NCBI GenBank assembly: GCA_963772225.1
Contig: CAVYWD010000009.1
Location: 124,001-188,000 of the forward strand
Length of the DNA: 64,000 nucleotides
Direction of reading: 5' to 3'
Source: CAVYWD01 sp963772225
Lineage (GTDB): Bacteria; Myxococcota; Myxococcia; Myxococcales; UBA5297
Shown: positions 8,873 to 19,100 of the stretch, piece after piece
How positions within the stretch are numbered: the stretch's first letter is position 1
How the letters are laid out: each line of letters begins with the position of its first letter
Made by a program: the position numbers and the translations under genes
The notes under the pieces: model-generated
What the model was told of the DNA's origin: nothing
The model's input: the letters and a program-made list of their open reading frames with translations, nothing else
The model's database searches: none

Positions 8873-9637
8873 TCAGTTCGCGCATTCCTGTTGAAGGACC
8901 AACGACTTCTCGAACGCGGGCGCGTCATCGAGTGTGGCCTGGGCCGTCAGGGCGATCGATCGCGCGCAAACTCCGAGGTCGGCGCTCGGCGAGAGCTCGA
9001 AGCGCGCCGCCCAGCCCGCTCCGTCGGGCACCGGCTTTGCCTCTCTCACGGAGTGCCGCCCTTCGGCATCCACCGCGAGCGTGACTCGGGCTCGGGCAAG
9101 CGCGGAGTCTTTGCTGGTCAAAAGGCAGCGGACTGGCCCGTCGAGCTTCGCCCCACTCTTGCCCAATAGAGCCGTCTCTTTCCCGTTTCGCTCGAGCGAG
9201 CAGGCGAGCTCGGCCTTGAGCTTTTTGACCGCGCACCCCTGCCGGACGGCGAGCCGCGACGTCCAAAGCACCTTGCCAAAGTCATCCTCGAGTCGGGCGC
9301 CCACCTCGAAATCCGAGCAGACCGCGAAATCCGACCCGGGCTTGAGCTCGACCCGCACCGGCCGGTTGTGCTCCACGAAGCCCGAGCAATCGGGGCCGGA
9401 GCGCTCCTTGCCGCGGGCCTGGAGGATCGCGTTGAACCTGCCCTCGGTGACCAGCGAGACCGAGCACGCCACCGGTTCGGTCAGCTTGGTGCGCGAGCGC
9501 GCCGACAACTCCTCGCCCGAGGCCGCCGCACAGCGAAGGGTCGCCTTCGGAGAGCCCCTGGGCGGGCGCGGCTTGGCCGCCCCCAGCCAGGGCGACAGCA
9601 GCGCCGCGCCGACCAAGAGAGCCCTGAGCGATCGCAT
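8873..9637 (-). CDS. Secreted protein made of two tandem homologous domains, function unknown
   Basis: 254-residue protein with a Sec signal peptide (MRSLRALLVGAALLSP...A). The mature part is two similar halves. Each begins K-A-x-L-x-C, carries E/G-P-V-x-C about 25 residues on, then an L-S/K-P-x-x-D-x-x-V/A-C segment, and ends near Q-x-x-C-A. The Cys spacing suggests disulfides within each domain. I know no family for it. ATG at 9637 is chosen because AGGA lies eight bases upstream; an alternative ATG is at 9646. It is convergent with the TolR genes, and its upstream region is the second copy of the dispersed repeat. Confidence 0.7.
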   Translation of the reverse strand: MRSLRALLVGAALLSPWLGAAKPRPPRGSPKATLRCAAASGEELSARSRTKLTEPVACSVSLVTEGRFNAILQARGKERSGPDCSGFVEHNRPVRVELKPGSDFAVCSDFEVGARLEDDFGKVLWTSRLAVRQGCAVKKLKAELACSLERNGKETALLGKSGAKLDGPVRCLLTSKDSALARARVTLAVDAEGRHSVREAKPVPDGAGWAARFELSPSADLGVCARSIALTAQATLDDAPAFEKSLVLQQECAN

Positions 9638-9649
9638 GCGCAGCATCCT

Positions 9650-9790
9650 AACCCGGCCGAGCCAGAACCAAAGAGGGTTGCCAGGGCTCCAGGCTTCAGG
9701 AACTGCATTCCCTGGAGCCTGGGGTCTTGGAGCCCGGAGTCTTTGCCAGCCCGCACAAGAGCTCACGCCGAAGGGGCTCGAGAGTGCCCC
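9650..9790. repeat. Dispersed intergenic repeat, copy 2, inverted relative to copy 1
   Basis: The reverse complement of this stretch matches 2941-3116 block by block: CCCTTCGGCG, GAGCTCTTGTGC, GGCTGGCAAAG, GCAGTTCCTGAAGCCTG, GGCAACCCTCTT and GGCTCGGCCGGG. It has only single GGCTCCA-type units rather than eight. It lies between the secreted two-domain gene and the MarR gene. Confidence 0.85.
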
Positions 9791-9823
9791 AGGATCCGAG
9801 AAGAAATAAACCAGCTCGGCGCC

Positions 9824-10291
9824 TCAGCGGGCGCGGCGCAACTCCTCCGAGAGGATCTTGAGCACCTTGCGCGCGGCGCCCACTTCCTGGGCTCCCACTC
9901 GCTTCAGAGCTCGCTGGGCCGCCAGCTCCACCGTGCCTACCCGCTCTTGGTCCAGCGCGCACCCCCGCGGCGTCAACTCGAACAGCGCCCTCCTGCCGTC
10001 CCCAGGGTCCTCGCGCCGCGCGACCGCCTTGCGCTCCTCGAGCCGCCGCAGCACACCGGTGAGCGTGCTCGGGTGAGTGTGGAGAAGGCGCGCCAGCTCT
10101 CCCGCCGACATGCCTGGCCGCTTGCCCACGAGCCTGATGACCAGGCGCTGGGGGCCGGTAATACCCACCTCGGCGCTCAAGCGCTTGGAGAGCACCTGCA
10201 GGCCATGATCGACCTCCCAGAGCAAGCGCAAGAAGTCGAGCGCCTCGTTCAGCGGCGGCCCTGCCTTCACCTCTTTTTCCAAACGCGCCAT
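9824..10291 (-). CDS. MarR-family transcriptional regulator
   Basis: 155-residue winged-helix regulator. The DNA-binding region runs from about 50 to 115: MSAGELARLLHTHPSTLTGVLRRLEERKAV, then the wing with the family signature DPGDGRR. Flanking helices form the dimer interface. GGGAGG four bases before the ATG at 10291 supports the start. It is divergent from the Ser/Thr kinase gene, with 171 bases between the starts that could hold its operator. The ligand is unknown and no clear palindrome was identified. Confidence 0.9.
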   Translation of the reverse strand: MARLEKEVKAGPPLNEALDFLRLLWEVDHGLQVLSKRLSAEVGITGPQRLVIRLVGKRPGMSAGELARLLHTHPSTLTGVLRRLEERKAVARREDPGDGRRALFELTPRGCALDQERVGTVELAAQRALKRVGAQEVGAARKVLKILSEELRRAR

Positions 10292-10462
10292 CGAGCCTCC
10301 CTGCGCTGTCGCCGCGAATGTTAACGGGTCCGGCTCCCTCGGGCTGCCGGAGGGTCCTGAAGCCCCGAGGGGCATGATAGACTTCGCAAGCTCTCGGGAC
10401 GTCCGCGCCACCCACCGAGGCCGCCGCCGCTTGACGCGCGTGCTACCCTGCCGGCGCGTACC

Positions 10463-12370
10463 ATGACCGGCAACGAGCCGACCACCATCGCGAAGCTGCC
10501 TTTGAGCGAGAGCTCGATGGTGCCGGGCTATCGCCTGGAGTCGCTCATCGCGCGCGGCGGGATGGGCGAAGTCTACCGGGGCATCCAGCTCTCCCTGGGG
10601 CGCCCCGTGGCCATCAAGCTCCTCCCGGAGCAGCTCGCCGGCGAGGAAGCCTTCGTCGCCCGCTTCGAGAAGGAGGCCGCCGCCCTCGCCTCGCTCTCCC
10701 ATCCGAACATCGTCTCCATCGTCGACAAAGGCCATACCGCGTCTACGTACTACCTGGTCATGGAGTACGTCGATGGCCCGTCGCTCCGCGAGGTCGCGAG
10801 CGCCCGCCACCTCGAGCACACGGAGCTCTTGCGAATCCTGCTCTCCGTCGCCCGCGCCATCGAGTACGCCCACGGGCGCGGCGTCATTCACCGCGACCTG
10901 AAGCCCGAGAACGTCATCTTCGACGAGCAGGCCGGGTCCATCCCCAAGGTGTCGGACTTCGGCCTCGCCTCCTTCCTCGGTGGCGAGGCGGCCGGAAAGT
11001 TCGCCATGACCGACACCAACGTGGCGATGGGGACGGTCGCCTACATGGCCCCGGAGCAATACACCGACGCGCGCAACGTGGACGGCCGCGCCGACGTCTA
11101 TTCCCTGGGCGTGGTGATCTACGAGCTCCTGGTCGGCGATCTGCCGCGCGGACAGTTCGACCCGCCCTCGAGCCGACGCCCCGATGTTCCTCGCGAGCTC
11201 GACAACATCGTCGCGCGGTGCCTGCGGCCCAATCCCGCCGACCGCTACGCGACGATGTCGGAGCTGGTCGCGGCGCTCGAGCCACTCGTCCCTCCCACGA
11301 GCACGCTCGACGCGCGCAAGCTCACCGCCGGCGAGCGCCTGCGCCAGACCGCCGGCCGCGCGATGCAGAAGGCGACGCGCCGGGTCGCGGTCGTCACGGT
11401 CGCCGCGGCGGCCGGAGTGCTGGCGGTCGCCGCCGTCCGGGCGAGCCGACCGCTGCGCCCCGATCGCGAGCTCCTGGTGTCCGCGGCCGCGGGCGATCTC
11501 CCGCCGGCGGGCCTCGTCGCCGCGCCCGGGAGCCTCAGCTCGTCTCCCGAGTTGCGCCGACTCTCGCTGGGCGCGGGGGGCGATCGAATCCCGCTGCTCG
11601 CGTGCGGCCGACCCATCGGACTGCGCGGCGCGGCGTTGACCTTCGGCGGCGAGCGCGATCGCGCCGTGGGCCGAGCCTCGCCCGAGGTGGCCGACCTGTC
11701 GGGCGATGCCGCCCTGCTGACGGCCGAGGTCCTCTCTCTGGAGCACCCCATCCCGCACCTCCTCGACCGCGCGCGCGACCTCCTCTTCGACGAAGAGATC
11801 ACGCCGCGCGCGGCGCTCATGCTCCAGGGTGCGCCGGGCCACTACGTGGCGCTGGTCGTGTCCGCCGGCGCCGACCGGGTCGCGCTGGAGTGGTCGCTCG
11901 GCGTCAGGCAAGGGTGGGCTCAAGGCCCGCTCATCGCCCGAGGGCCGGTCCACCTGGAGATGGCTATCGACCGCGACGGCGAGCTGCGCGCCAGCCTTGG
12001 CGAGGGGGCGAGCCGCGCGCAGGTGGGCGAGCCCCTGCGCCTGGGCGCGCCATGGACCCGCGCCTTCGACGGCATATCCAAGCCCGCGCTCGCCTGCCTC
12101 GCGGGCCGTTGCCAGTTTCAGAAGGTCGCGTTCGAGGCCCAGCGCTTCCCGCCGCCGCCCGCGGAGCTCCCGGTGCCGCTGCCGGCGGAGCTCCCGGTCC
12201 CGCCGCCCCTGGCCGAGCCCCCGCGCCGCCCCGCTGAGTCGGCGAGGGCGGACGCTTCGCCGAAGTCCGCTTCCCTTCGGCCCGCTGCCGAAAAGGCGGG
12301 GGCCCGAAGGCCCCAAGAAGCCAAGAAGACAGCGCCTCAACCCGACAAGCCGCGACGCCCCCACCACTAG
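10463..12370 (+). CDS. Membrane-anchored Hanks-type Ser/Thr protein kinase with an extracytoplasmic C-terminal domain
   Basis: 635-residue kinase. The N-terminal catalytic domain (about 20-285) has the Gly-rich loop ARGGMGEVYRG, Lys52 in AIK, HRD at 143-145 within HRDLKPEN, and DFG at 165-167. All are intact, so it should be active. A membrane helix follows at about 308-328. The outer domain (about 340-575) looks like a jelly-roll or concanavalin-type fold (inferred), then a Pro/Ala/Lys-rich tail. It is divergent from the MarR gene and about 480 bases upstream of the five-gene envelope operon. A signalling link to that operon is possible but unproven. Confidence 0.9.
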   Translation: MTGNEPTTIAKLPLSESSMVPGYRLESLIARGGMGEVYRGIQLSLGRPVAIKLLPEQLAGEEAFVARFEKEAAALASLSHPNIVSIVDKGHTASTYYLVMEYVDGPSLREVASARHLEHTELLRILLSVARAIEYAHGRGVIHRDLKPENVIFDEQAGSIPKVSDFGLASFLGGEAAGKFAMTDTNVAMGTVAYMAPEQYTDARNVDGRADVYSLGVVIYELLVGDLPRGQFDPPSSRRPDVPRELDNIVARCLRPNPADRYATMSELVAALEPLVPPTSTLDARKLTAGERLRQTAGRAMQKATRRVAVVTVAAAAGVLAVAAVRASRPLRPDRELLVSAAAGDLPPAGLVAAPGSLSSSPELRRLSLGAGGDRIPLLACGRPIGLRGAALTFGGERDRAVGRASPEVADLSGDAALLTAEVLSLEHPIPHLLDRARDLLFDEEITPRAALMLQGAPGHYVALVVSAGADRVALEWSLGVRQGWAQGPLIARGPVHLEMAIDRDGELRASLGEGASRAQVGEPLRLGAPWTRAFDGISKPALACLAGRCQFQKVAFEAQRFPPPPAELPVPLPAELPVPPPLAEPPRRPAESARADASPKSASLRPAAEKAGARRPQEAKKTAPQPDKPRRPHH

Positions 12371-12851
12371 CGCGGCTGCGCCTCGGACCTCCGAGACCTG
12401 TTGGCGACCGTTGCGGCGCAGCCTCGCGTCGATGGTCGATGGCTCTGTGCCGGGCGCGCGGTGAAGCGGCCCGCGCTGCCGCTCATCGCCGGGCCGGACC
12501 ACCGCCGGGACCCGGGCTCGGTGAAGAACCTCTGCCCAAGCCTTCGAGCGCCCGACGCTGCCAGCTTCTCGACTTAGCGCAACGCCAGACGTGTCGCCTT
12601 GCACCCGCCGAGGCCTGCCGCACCCACGAGCTCTCGTCTCGAGAAGTCCGTGGACGAATCGCCTAGTTGGGATCGCATCCACCCCCTGCATGCCCCCACG
12701 CGGCCCGCGAAGCAGGCCCTCGGACGCGGTGCACTGAGGCCAAGCTCACCCAGGTGCCCGCGTGCTCTCTCCTCTGAGGCTTCGGGAACGAAGGTTGCAA
12801 ATCCACGCCTGCGACGAGCGCGGATTCGAGCGCTCAGGAGAGGATGAGGCC
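12371..12851. other. Intergenic region of 481 bp without recognised gene
   Basis: Open frames occur on both strands but show no signal peptide, motif or family resemblance. The only clear element is the ribosome-binding site of the next gene (AGGAGAGG, ending eight bases before GTG 12852). The promoter of the envelope operon presumably lies here, but I could not pick a good match. Confidence 0.4.
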
Positions 12852-14801
12852 GTGGCATCGACCCTGGTGCGGATGCTGACGTCGGCGCTGGCGCTCGCGG
12901 CAATCGCCGGGCCGAGCGCGTCGCGAGGCGCCTCCTTGACGGTAGAGAAATCTCCGGTGGTGCTGGGCCGCATCGAATCGGTCCCGGTGGTCCTGCGGAT
13001 CGAGGAGCCGCCCGGGACGGCCGACCTGCCCTTGCGCCTCTCGGTGAACGTCGGTGCCTTCGGCGAGGTCACGCGGCTCGAGGCCGGCGTTTACAAGGCC
13101 GTCTACACTCCTCCCCCTACCCGTTTCCCACAGGTGGCGCTGGTGGCGGCTTGGCGCGAGACCGGGCCAGACGCTCCCATCGACTTCCTGCGGATGCCGC
13201 TTTGGGGCACGACGCGCGTCGAGGCGTTGGCGCTGCCCGGCTCCGAGGTGCGCGTGCAGGTGGGCCCCGACGAGTTCGGGCCGGTCTTCACGAACGCGAA
13301 GGGCGCCGCGTCGGTGCCGGTCGAGGTCGCGCCGAACGTCCCAGAGGCCATCATCAAGGTGAAGGAGAAGAGCGGCCTGCTCTTCACCCGGCGCGCGGGG
13401 GTGACCATCCCCGACTACAACCGCGTCACTTTGGCGCTGGTCCCGCACGCGGTGCTCGCCAACGGCGAAGACCGGGTGCGCGTGGACGTCCTCTACGACG
13501 CGCCGGGCGGCTTGCCCTCGGAACGGGTCCACCTCAAGGCCTCCGAAGGCACCGTCTCGCTCGTCGGTCACTCGGAGTCGGGGCGCTTCACCTACAAGTA
13601 CATGGCCAAGCCGGGCAGCGCCTCCCGCGAGGTCAGCTTCGAGGTGAGCGTCGACGGAGACCCGGCGTCGCGCAGCACCGCCGCCGTGTCGTTGGGGCTG
13701 CCGCCGGCGTCCCAGGTCTCGCTCGTGGCGCCTCCCAAGCCCCTCTTGTCGGACGGCCACACGACGGCGCCGGTGCTGGTGAAGGTGTTCGACGCCCACG
13801 GGCTGGGCTTGCCGCACCAGCGCGTCGAGGTGATGGCCAACGGCCAAATGCTGCGCTCGGCCGATGACAAGGGCGGGGGCGTATACGAGGCCCGGCTCGT
13901 GGCCCCGGCGACGTACCCCGCCGGAGGCCTCGTCCGCCTCACGGCGGCGGTGCTCAAGCCCGACGGCCAGGCGCTGAGCGCGTCGGCGAACTACCAGGTC
14001 CTGCCGCTGCCGGAGCCGGCGTCGCTCAAGGGCCAGGTGAGCCCGCGCATCGTCGACGCCGACGGGCGGAGCCGCGCGGTGCTCTCGCTGGACGTCCGCA
14101 ACAAGGCGGGCCTACCGCTCGAGGGCGCCCAGCTCATCGCGCTCGCGTCGCACGGCACGGTGAGCCCGGTGATCGAGCTGGGCGAGGGCCGCTACCGAGC
14201 CGAGTTCCACGCGCCCGACTCGCTGCCGCCCGGTTCCGAAGCGCTAATCCGGATCGTCGACTCGTCGAACACCTTCGAGGCCACGGTGCCGGTGCCGCTG
14301 CGCAAGGTGGAGCGGATGCTCTTCGGCGCCCACGTCGGCTTCGAGAGCAACCTGGGCGAGATGGATGGCCCGCGCGCGGGCCTGGATGCTCTCGTCCCGC
14401 TCCGGCTCTTCGGCGCGCCTTTCGCCGTGGAGGCAACCGCCGACTTAGGCGGCGCCACCCAGACGATCCACTCGAGCCTCGGCGACAGCCGCTCCGACGC
14501 GCTGTTCGTCCCGCTCGCGCTCCGGCTGGCCTACTCGCCCTACCTGAGCTCCAACCTCTCGACCTACGTCGGCGCAGGCCCCGTGCTCGTCCTCGCGCGG
14601 GTGTCCAACCCGGTGAACGGGTATCGCGCGCAGAAGGCGGCGGCGGGCGCCGTGGTCTACGGCACCTGCGCGCTCAACTGGGGGCCCGGCCAGGTGTTCG
14701 GCGAGCTCTCGTGGACCTGGGCTACGGTCGACCATCCCGACTTCCGGCTCGACGCCGGGGGCCTCGGGGTGGCGATCGGCTACCGCATCGGACTGTTCTG
14801 A
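12852..14801 (+). CDS. Exported Ig-like repeat protein with C-terminal outer-membrane barrel (invasin-like layout)
   Basis: 649-residue exported protein, first gene of a coupled operon. GTG at 12852 is chosen for its strong ribosome-binding site and because it leaves a normal signal peptide (TSALALAAIAGPSAS). The body is several Ig-like beta domains with phrases typical of invasin/intimin and Big-type domains (SDGHTTAPVLVKVFDAHGLG; DADGRSRAVLSLDVRNKAG). The last 170 residues (from about ERMLFGAHVGFES) look like an 8-stranded OmpA-type barrel ending in aromatic GLF. The stop overlaps the next start by one base (TGATG). A role in surface display or adhesion is inferred. Confidence 0.75.
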   Translation: MASTLVRMLTSALALAAIAGPSASRGASLTVEKSPVVLGRIESVPVVLRIEEPPGTADLPLRLSVNVGAFGEVTRLEAGVYKAVYTPPPTRFPQVALVAAWRETGPDAPIDFLRMPLWGTTRVEALALPGSEVRVQVGPDEFGPVFTNAKGAASVPVEVAPNVPEAIIKVKEKSGLLFTRRAGVTIPDYNRVTLALVPHAVLANGEDRVRVDVLYDAPGGLPSERVHLKASEGTVSLVGHSESGRFTYKYMAKPGSASREVSFEVSVDGDPASRSTAAVSLGLPPASQVSLVAPPKPLLSDGHTTAPVLVKVFDAHGLGLPHQRVEVMANGQMLRSADDKGGGVYEARLVAPATYPAGGLVRLTAAVLKPDGQALSASANYQVLPLPEPASLKGQVSPRIVDADGRSRAVLSLDVRNKAGLPLEGAQLIALASHGTVSPVIELGEGRYRAEFHAPDSLPPGSEALIRIVDSSNTFEATVPVPLRKVERMLFGAHVGFESNLGEMDGPRAGLDALVPLRLFGAPFAVEATADLGGATQTIHSSLGDSRSDALFVPLALRLAYSPYLSSNLSTYVGAGPVLVLARVSNPVNGYRAQKAAAGAVVYGTCALNWGPGQVFGELSWTWATVDHPDFRLDAGGLGVAIGYRIGLF

Positions 14802-16156
14802 TGGACCGCCGCGCTGCCATCGCCTCGCTCCTCCTCGCCTCGTCCTGCGCCGCCGTCGACGAGCCCGGCCCACGGCTGTTGGCCGTGACCCCGTCGCAGG
14901 GCGAGAACGCCCAAGCCATCGCGGTTGCGATCTCGGGCGCCAACCTCAAGCCGCGCGCGGTCAGCGACTTCACGCGCGCCAAGAACAGCGCCATCGAGAA
15001 CCAGTTCCAGGCGTTCCTCTTGCCCTCGGACGCGGGTCAGGCCGAGATCGCCCTGACCGCGGTCGCGTGGCAGAGCGCCCAGGGCCTGACCGCGGTGGTG
15101 CCCGCGGGCGTGGCGCGGGGCTTCTACGGGGTCAAGGTGGTCGACCCATTCGGCCGCGTCGCGCAGCTCCCCGAGGTCTACCGCGCGGTTCGCTCGGCGA
15201 GCGAGCTCGCGTCCTTCCACGTCTCGCCGCTCGGCACCCAGCGCGCGGGCGTCCCCTTCTGGCTCGAGGTCACCGCGGTGGACGCGGCGGGGGACGTGGT
15301 CGACGGCTTCTCCGGGACGGTCTCTCTCTCCAACCGCAGCAACACCCTCACGCCAACGACTCTGGGGCCCTTCGCGGTGGGCCGCGGGCAAGCGCTGGTG
15401 GCCGTCGACGCCACTGCGACCGCCGACGCCATCGCCGTGAGCGACGGGCAGGGCCACACCGGGCAGTCGAACGACTTCTCTGTCGAGACCGGCACGGCCG
15501 TGGCCGTCGCCTTCACCAGCGCGCCGCAGACCCTCGACGCCGGCGCCTGCTCGGCCGAGCTCGAGCTCCAGCTCCGCGACGCGCAGAGCCTGGCCTCGGT
15601 CGCCGCGCAAGACATCACCGTGGCGCTCGCCGCCTCCCCGCCCATCCGCGCCGCCTTCTACTCCGACGCCGCCTGCACGCGCTCGGCGACCTGGGCGCGC
15701 TTCGCCGCCGGTCAATCGCGCCTGGCCTTCTACGTCAGAGCCCAGGTCGCCGGCGCGCTCGTGATCCGCGCCCAGCCCGACGCGCTCCCCTCGGCGACCC
15801 AGGCCGAGACCGTGCGCGCGCTCGCGCCCAGCCGCCTCGAGTTCGCCTCCCCGTCGCAGGTCCTCGCGGCCGGCGCCTGCTCCAAGCTGATCGCCTTGCA
15901 ATCGGTCGATGCGCTGGGGAACGCGAGCGCGCCCGCGTCCGCGACGATCGTCTCGCTCGCGGCGTCTCCGCCGGAGTCCCTCTCGCTCTTCGCCGACGAG
16001 GCCTGCGCGGTCCCCACCGCGGGCGGGGCGCTCGGCGCGTCCGGTGACCTCACCTTCTACGTCCGAGGGGACGGCGCCGGGGCGAGCGCGGTGACCGCGT
16101 CCGCGCCGGCTGCGGCGCTCTTCCCCGCCCAGCTCGTCTTGACGGTGACCCCATGA
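14801..16156 (+). CDS. Surface lipoprotein with two Cys-paired beta repeats
   Basis: 451-residue lipoprotein: lipobox LASSC with Cys about 16. An IPT/TIG-like domain follows (AVTPSQGENAQAIAVAISG... to about 125), then a Big-type domain. Last come two copies of a roughly 105-residue repeat, each with A-G-A-C-S near its start and an A-C about 45 residues later. Six more copies make up much of the next gene's product, so the two lipoproteins are paralogous in part. The start overlaps the previous stop (TGATG), and the gene ends in an ATGA overlap with the next. The function is unknown. Confidence 0.75.
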   Translation: MDRRAAIASLLLASSCAAVDEPGPRLLAVTPSQGENAQAIAVAISGANLKPRAVSDFTRAKNSAIENQFQAFLLPSDAGQAEIALTAVAWQSAQGLTAVVPAGVARGFYGVKVVDPFGRVAQLPEVYRAVRSASELASFHVSPLGTQRAGVPFWLEVTAVDAAGDVVDGFSGTVSLSNRSNTLTPTTLGPFAVGRGQALVAVDATATADAIAVSDGQGHTGQSNDFSVETGTAVAVAFTSAPQTLDAGACSAELELQLRDAQSLASVAAQDITVALAASPPIRAAFYSDAACTRSATWARFAAGQSRLAFYVRAQVAGALVIRAQPDALPSATQAETVRALAPSRLEFASPSQVLAAGACSKLIALQSVDALGNASAPASATIVSLAASPPESLSLFADEACAVPTAGGALGASGDLTFYVRGDGAGASAVTASAPAAALFPAQLVLTVTP

Positions 16157-19100
16157 AGCGCCCGCGCGATCTCGCGCCGCGAGCCCTGGCGGCGACACTC
16201 TTTCTCCTCGCGGCCTGCAACACGGGAGACCGAACGAGCCCGGGGCTGAGCTCCATCGCCCCCTCGCGGACGCTCGAGGGCGCCTCGGTCGCCGTGACCA
16301 TCCGCGGCGAGCTCCTCACCGGGCGCGCCTACACCGACTTCGAGACCGCCTCGGGCAGCCACCTCGACGCGTCGTTCACCGCTCGGCTGGGCCCCGCGGC
16401 CCTGCGCGCTGTCCAGCTCACCGCGGACGGCGTCCTCACCGCCACCGTCCCCGAGGGGCTCGCGGCCGGCACCTACGACCTCGCGGTGGTGGACCCCTGG
16501 GGGCACGAGGCGACGCTGCCGGGCGCGTTCCGGGTCGTCTCGCTCTCGGAGCTGGACCAGCTCGTCGCCGGCTACCGCATCGACTCCGTCGGCGCCCAGC
16601 GCGCCTTCGCGCCGTTCAGCGTGACCGTCGCCGCGGTGGACTCGCAAGGCGAGGTGGTGCCGTACTTCAACGGCGCGCTCCAGCTCTCCGACTCGACGGG
16701 CACCGCGGTGCCGGCGCAGGTCGGAGCCTTCGCCTTGGGCCGCTGGACGGGGCTCGTCGAGGTGCGAAAGGCCTCGGCGGCGGACGTGCTCACCGTGAGC
16801 GACGCCTCCGGGCGCACCGGCCAGAGCGCGGCGTTCGCGGTGACGGGGGGCGACCCCGCCCAGCTGCGCTTCTCCACCGCCGCCCAGCAGGTGTTGGCCG
16901 GCGCCTGCTCGGATAAGGTCGAGCTCCAGCTCCTGGACGCCAGCGGATTCGAGGCGACCGCGCAAGCCGCGGTCGCGCTCGCCGTGGCCGCGTCGCCGGC
17001 CGCGGACTTCACCCTCTACGCGGACTCCGGCTGCACCACGCCGCTCGGCGCGCTCGGCATCTTGACGGGCGGGTCGACGACCGGCTTCTTCTTCCGCGCC
17101 TTGCGCGCGGGCGTCGTGGAGCTGGACGCGAGCGCCTCCGGGCTCCCGGGGGACAGCCAACTCGAGGACGTGGGCGCCGCCGCGGCAGAGCGCCTGGTGT
17201 TCGCCACCGCGGCCCAGACCCTCGTTGCCGGCCAATGCTCGGCGCGGGTGCGCGTGGAGAGCCAGGACGCCCAAGGCAACGCCGCCCCGGTATTCGCCCA
17301 GACCGCCGTCGCGCTCGCCTCGAGCCCGCAGGGGCTCCACTTCTTCCAGGACGCAGCCTGTGCCACGCCGCTCTCGGCGCTGTCGCTCGACGCGGGCAGC
17401 AGCTCGGCCTCGCTCTACTTCTCGTCGACCCGAACCGGAGCCTACGCCCTCTCGGCGCAAACGGACCTCCTGGGCCAGCCGACGCAGGCGGAGGCCATCC
17501 TGCCCGCGGCGCCGGACCACCTCGCTTTCACCACTGACTCGCAGACGCTCATCGCGGGCCAGTGCTCGGCGGGCGCCGGGCTCGAGCTGCGCGATCGCTT
17601 CGAGAACGTCTCGCCGGCCCCGGCTGCGGCGACTCTCCGTCTGAGCGCGTCGCCCTCGGCCCAGTTCGCCTTCTTCCTCTCCGCCGGCTGCGGCGACCCG
17701 GCGAGCTCGGTCGACCTCGCCGCGGGGGCCAGCGCCGCCAGCTTCTTCTTCCGAGCGGACGTCGAGGGCGACTACACCGCCTCGGCGTCCCTGCCCGACC
17801 TCGGAGCGGTCTCGCAGGTCGAGCACGTGAAGCCGCCCCTGGCCGACCACCTCGCCTTCCTGGACCCGGCGCGGCAGTTCGTCGCCGGGACGTGCTCGGG
17901 CGTCCTCACGGTCGAGTCGCGCGACCTCAACGGAGTCCCGCGGGCCCCGGCGACCGATCAGGTCATCGCGCTCTCCGCCGACCCCTCGGGCGTCCTGTCG
18001 TACTTCTCCGACAGCGCGTGCAAGGTCCCCGTCGCCCAGGTGGCGCTCCCGGCGGGCCAGTTGCGCGCGAGCTTCTTCACCTCCGGCACGCTCGCCGGAG
18101 AGCATCTTGCCGTGGCGTCCATCGCCGGCTGGACGAGCGGCACGCAGACCGAGAAGATCACGCCCGGCGTGGGCGACCGGCTCGGCTTCCTGAATGCGCC
18201 CCTCCAGATCTCCGCCGGCGAGTGCTCGCCCAAGGTCACCGTCGCCGTCGAAGACAAGTACGCGAACCCGAGCCCCATCTCCTCGTCGGTGACGGTCTCG
18301 CTGACCGCCGCGCCGCCCGACGGCTTCCAGCTCTACCTCGACGACGCCTGCACGCTGGCGCTCACGTCCCTGCCCATCATCGTCGGCAACGCCTCGTCCG
18401 ACTTCTACTTCCGCGGCACGCGCGCCATGGACGTCGTGGTCTTCGCGGCGAGCGGCGGCCTGAAGAGCGCCCAGCAGTCCGAGACCATCCGCGCCAAGGT
18501 GCCCGAGCGCCTCACGTTCATGACCCCGGCGCGGACCCTCGCCGCCGGCACCTGCACGGACATCATCACCGTGCAGGCCCAGGACTCGCTCGGAAACCCG
18601 GTGGCGGTGGACGCGGCGACCGCGGTGTCGCTCACCTCGACCGCTCCGGCCGACCTCGCCTTCTACGCCGACGGCTCGTGCGCCATTCGCCTGTCGAGCC
18701 CGGGGTTCGCCGCCGGGGCCGACAGCTTGAGCTTCTATATCCGGGCCACCACCGCCGGCGCCTTCACCACCACCCTCCAGGCGTTCAGCGCCGCCGCCTC
18801 CCAGGCGGTAACCGTGAACCCGGGGCCGACGGCCAAGCTCTCCTGGGGTCCCGTCCCCTCGCCAGAGCTGGGCGGCGTCCCGTTCCATGTCGTCCTGCGC
18901 GCGAGCGACGGCTTCGACAACCCCACGCCCGCCTTCGCCGGTTCCGCGTCGATCCTGCTGGCGCCGCACGGCTCGGCCACCTGCGTTCAGGGCTGCGGGT
19001 CCGCGACTGCCACCTCGGCCTTCGCCTCCGGGGTCTGGTCGGGCGCCGTCCGCGTCGACACGCCGGGCACCGGTCTCGAGCTCGTGGCGGTCGCCGGCCC

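Noticed and set aside
10431..10449. TTGACG before the kinase gene as a promoter
   Set aside because: The nearest TA-rich hexamer is only seven bases away; no valid -10 lies at 16-18 bases.
9824..12691. 955-codon minus-strand frame containing the MarR gene
   Set aside because: Only the last 155 codons match MarR and have a ribosome-binding site. The rest is antisense to the kinase.
12574..12903. Small minus-strand gene in the kinase-operon gap
   Set aside because: It has no ribosome-binding site, no signal and low-complexity Arg/Ala composition, and it overlaps the next gene's start.
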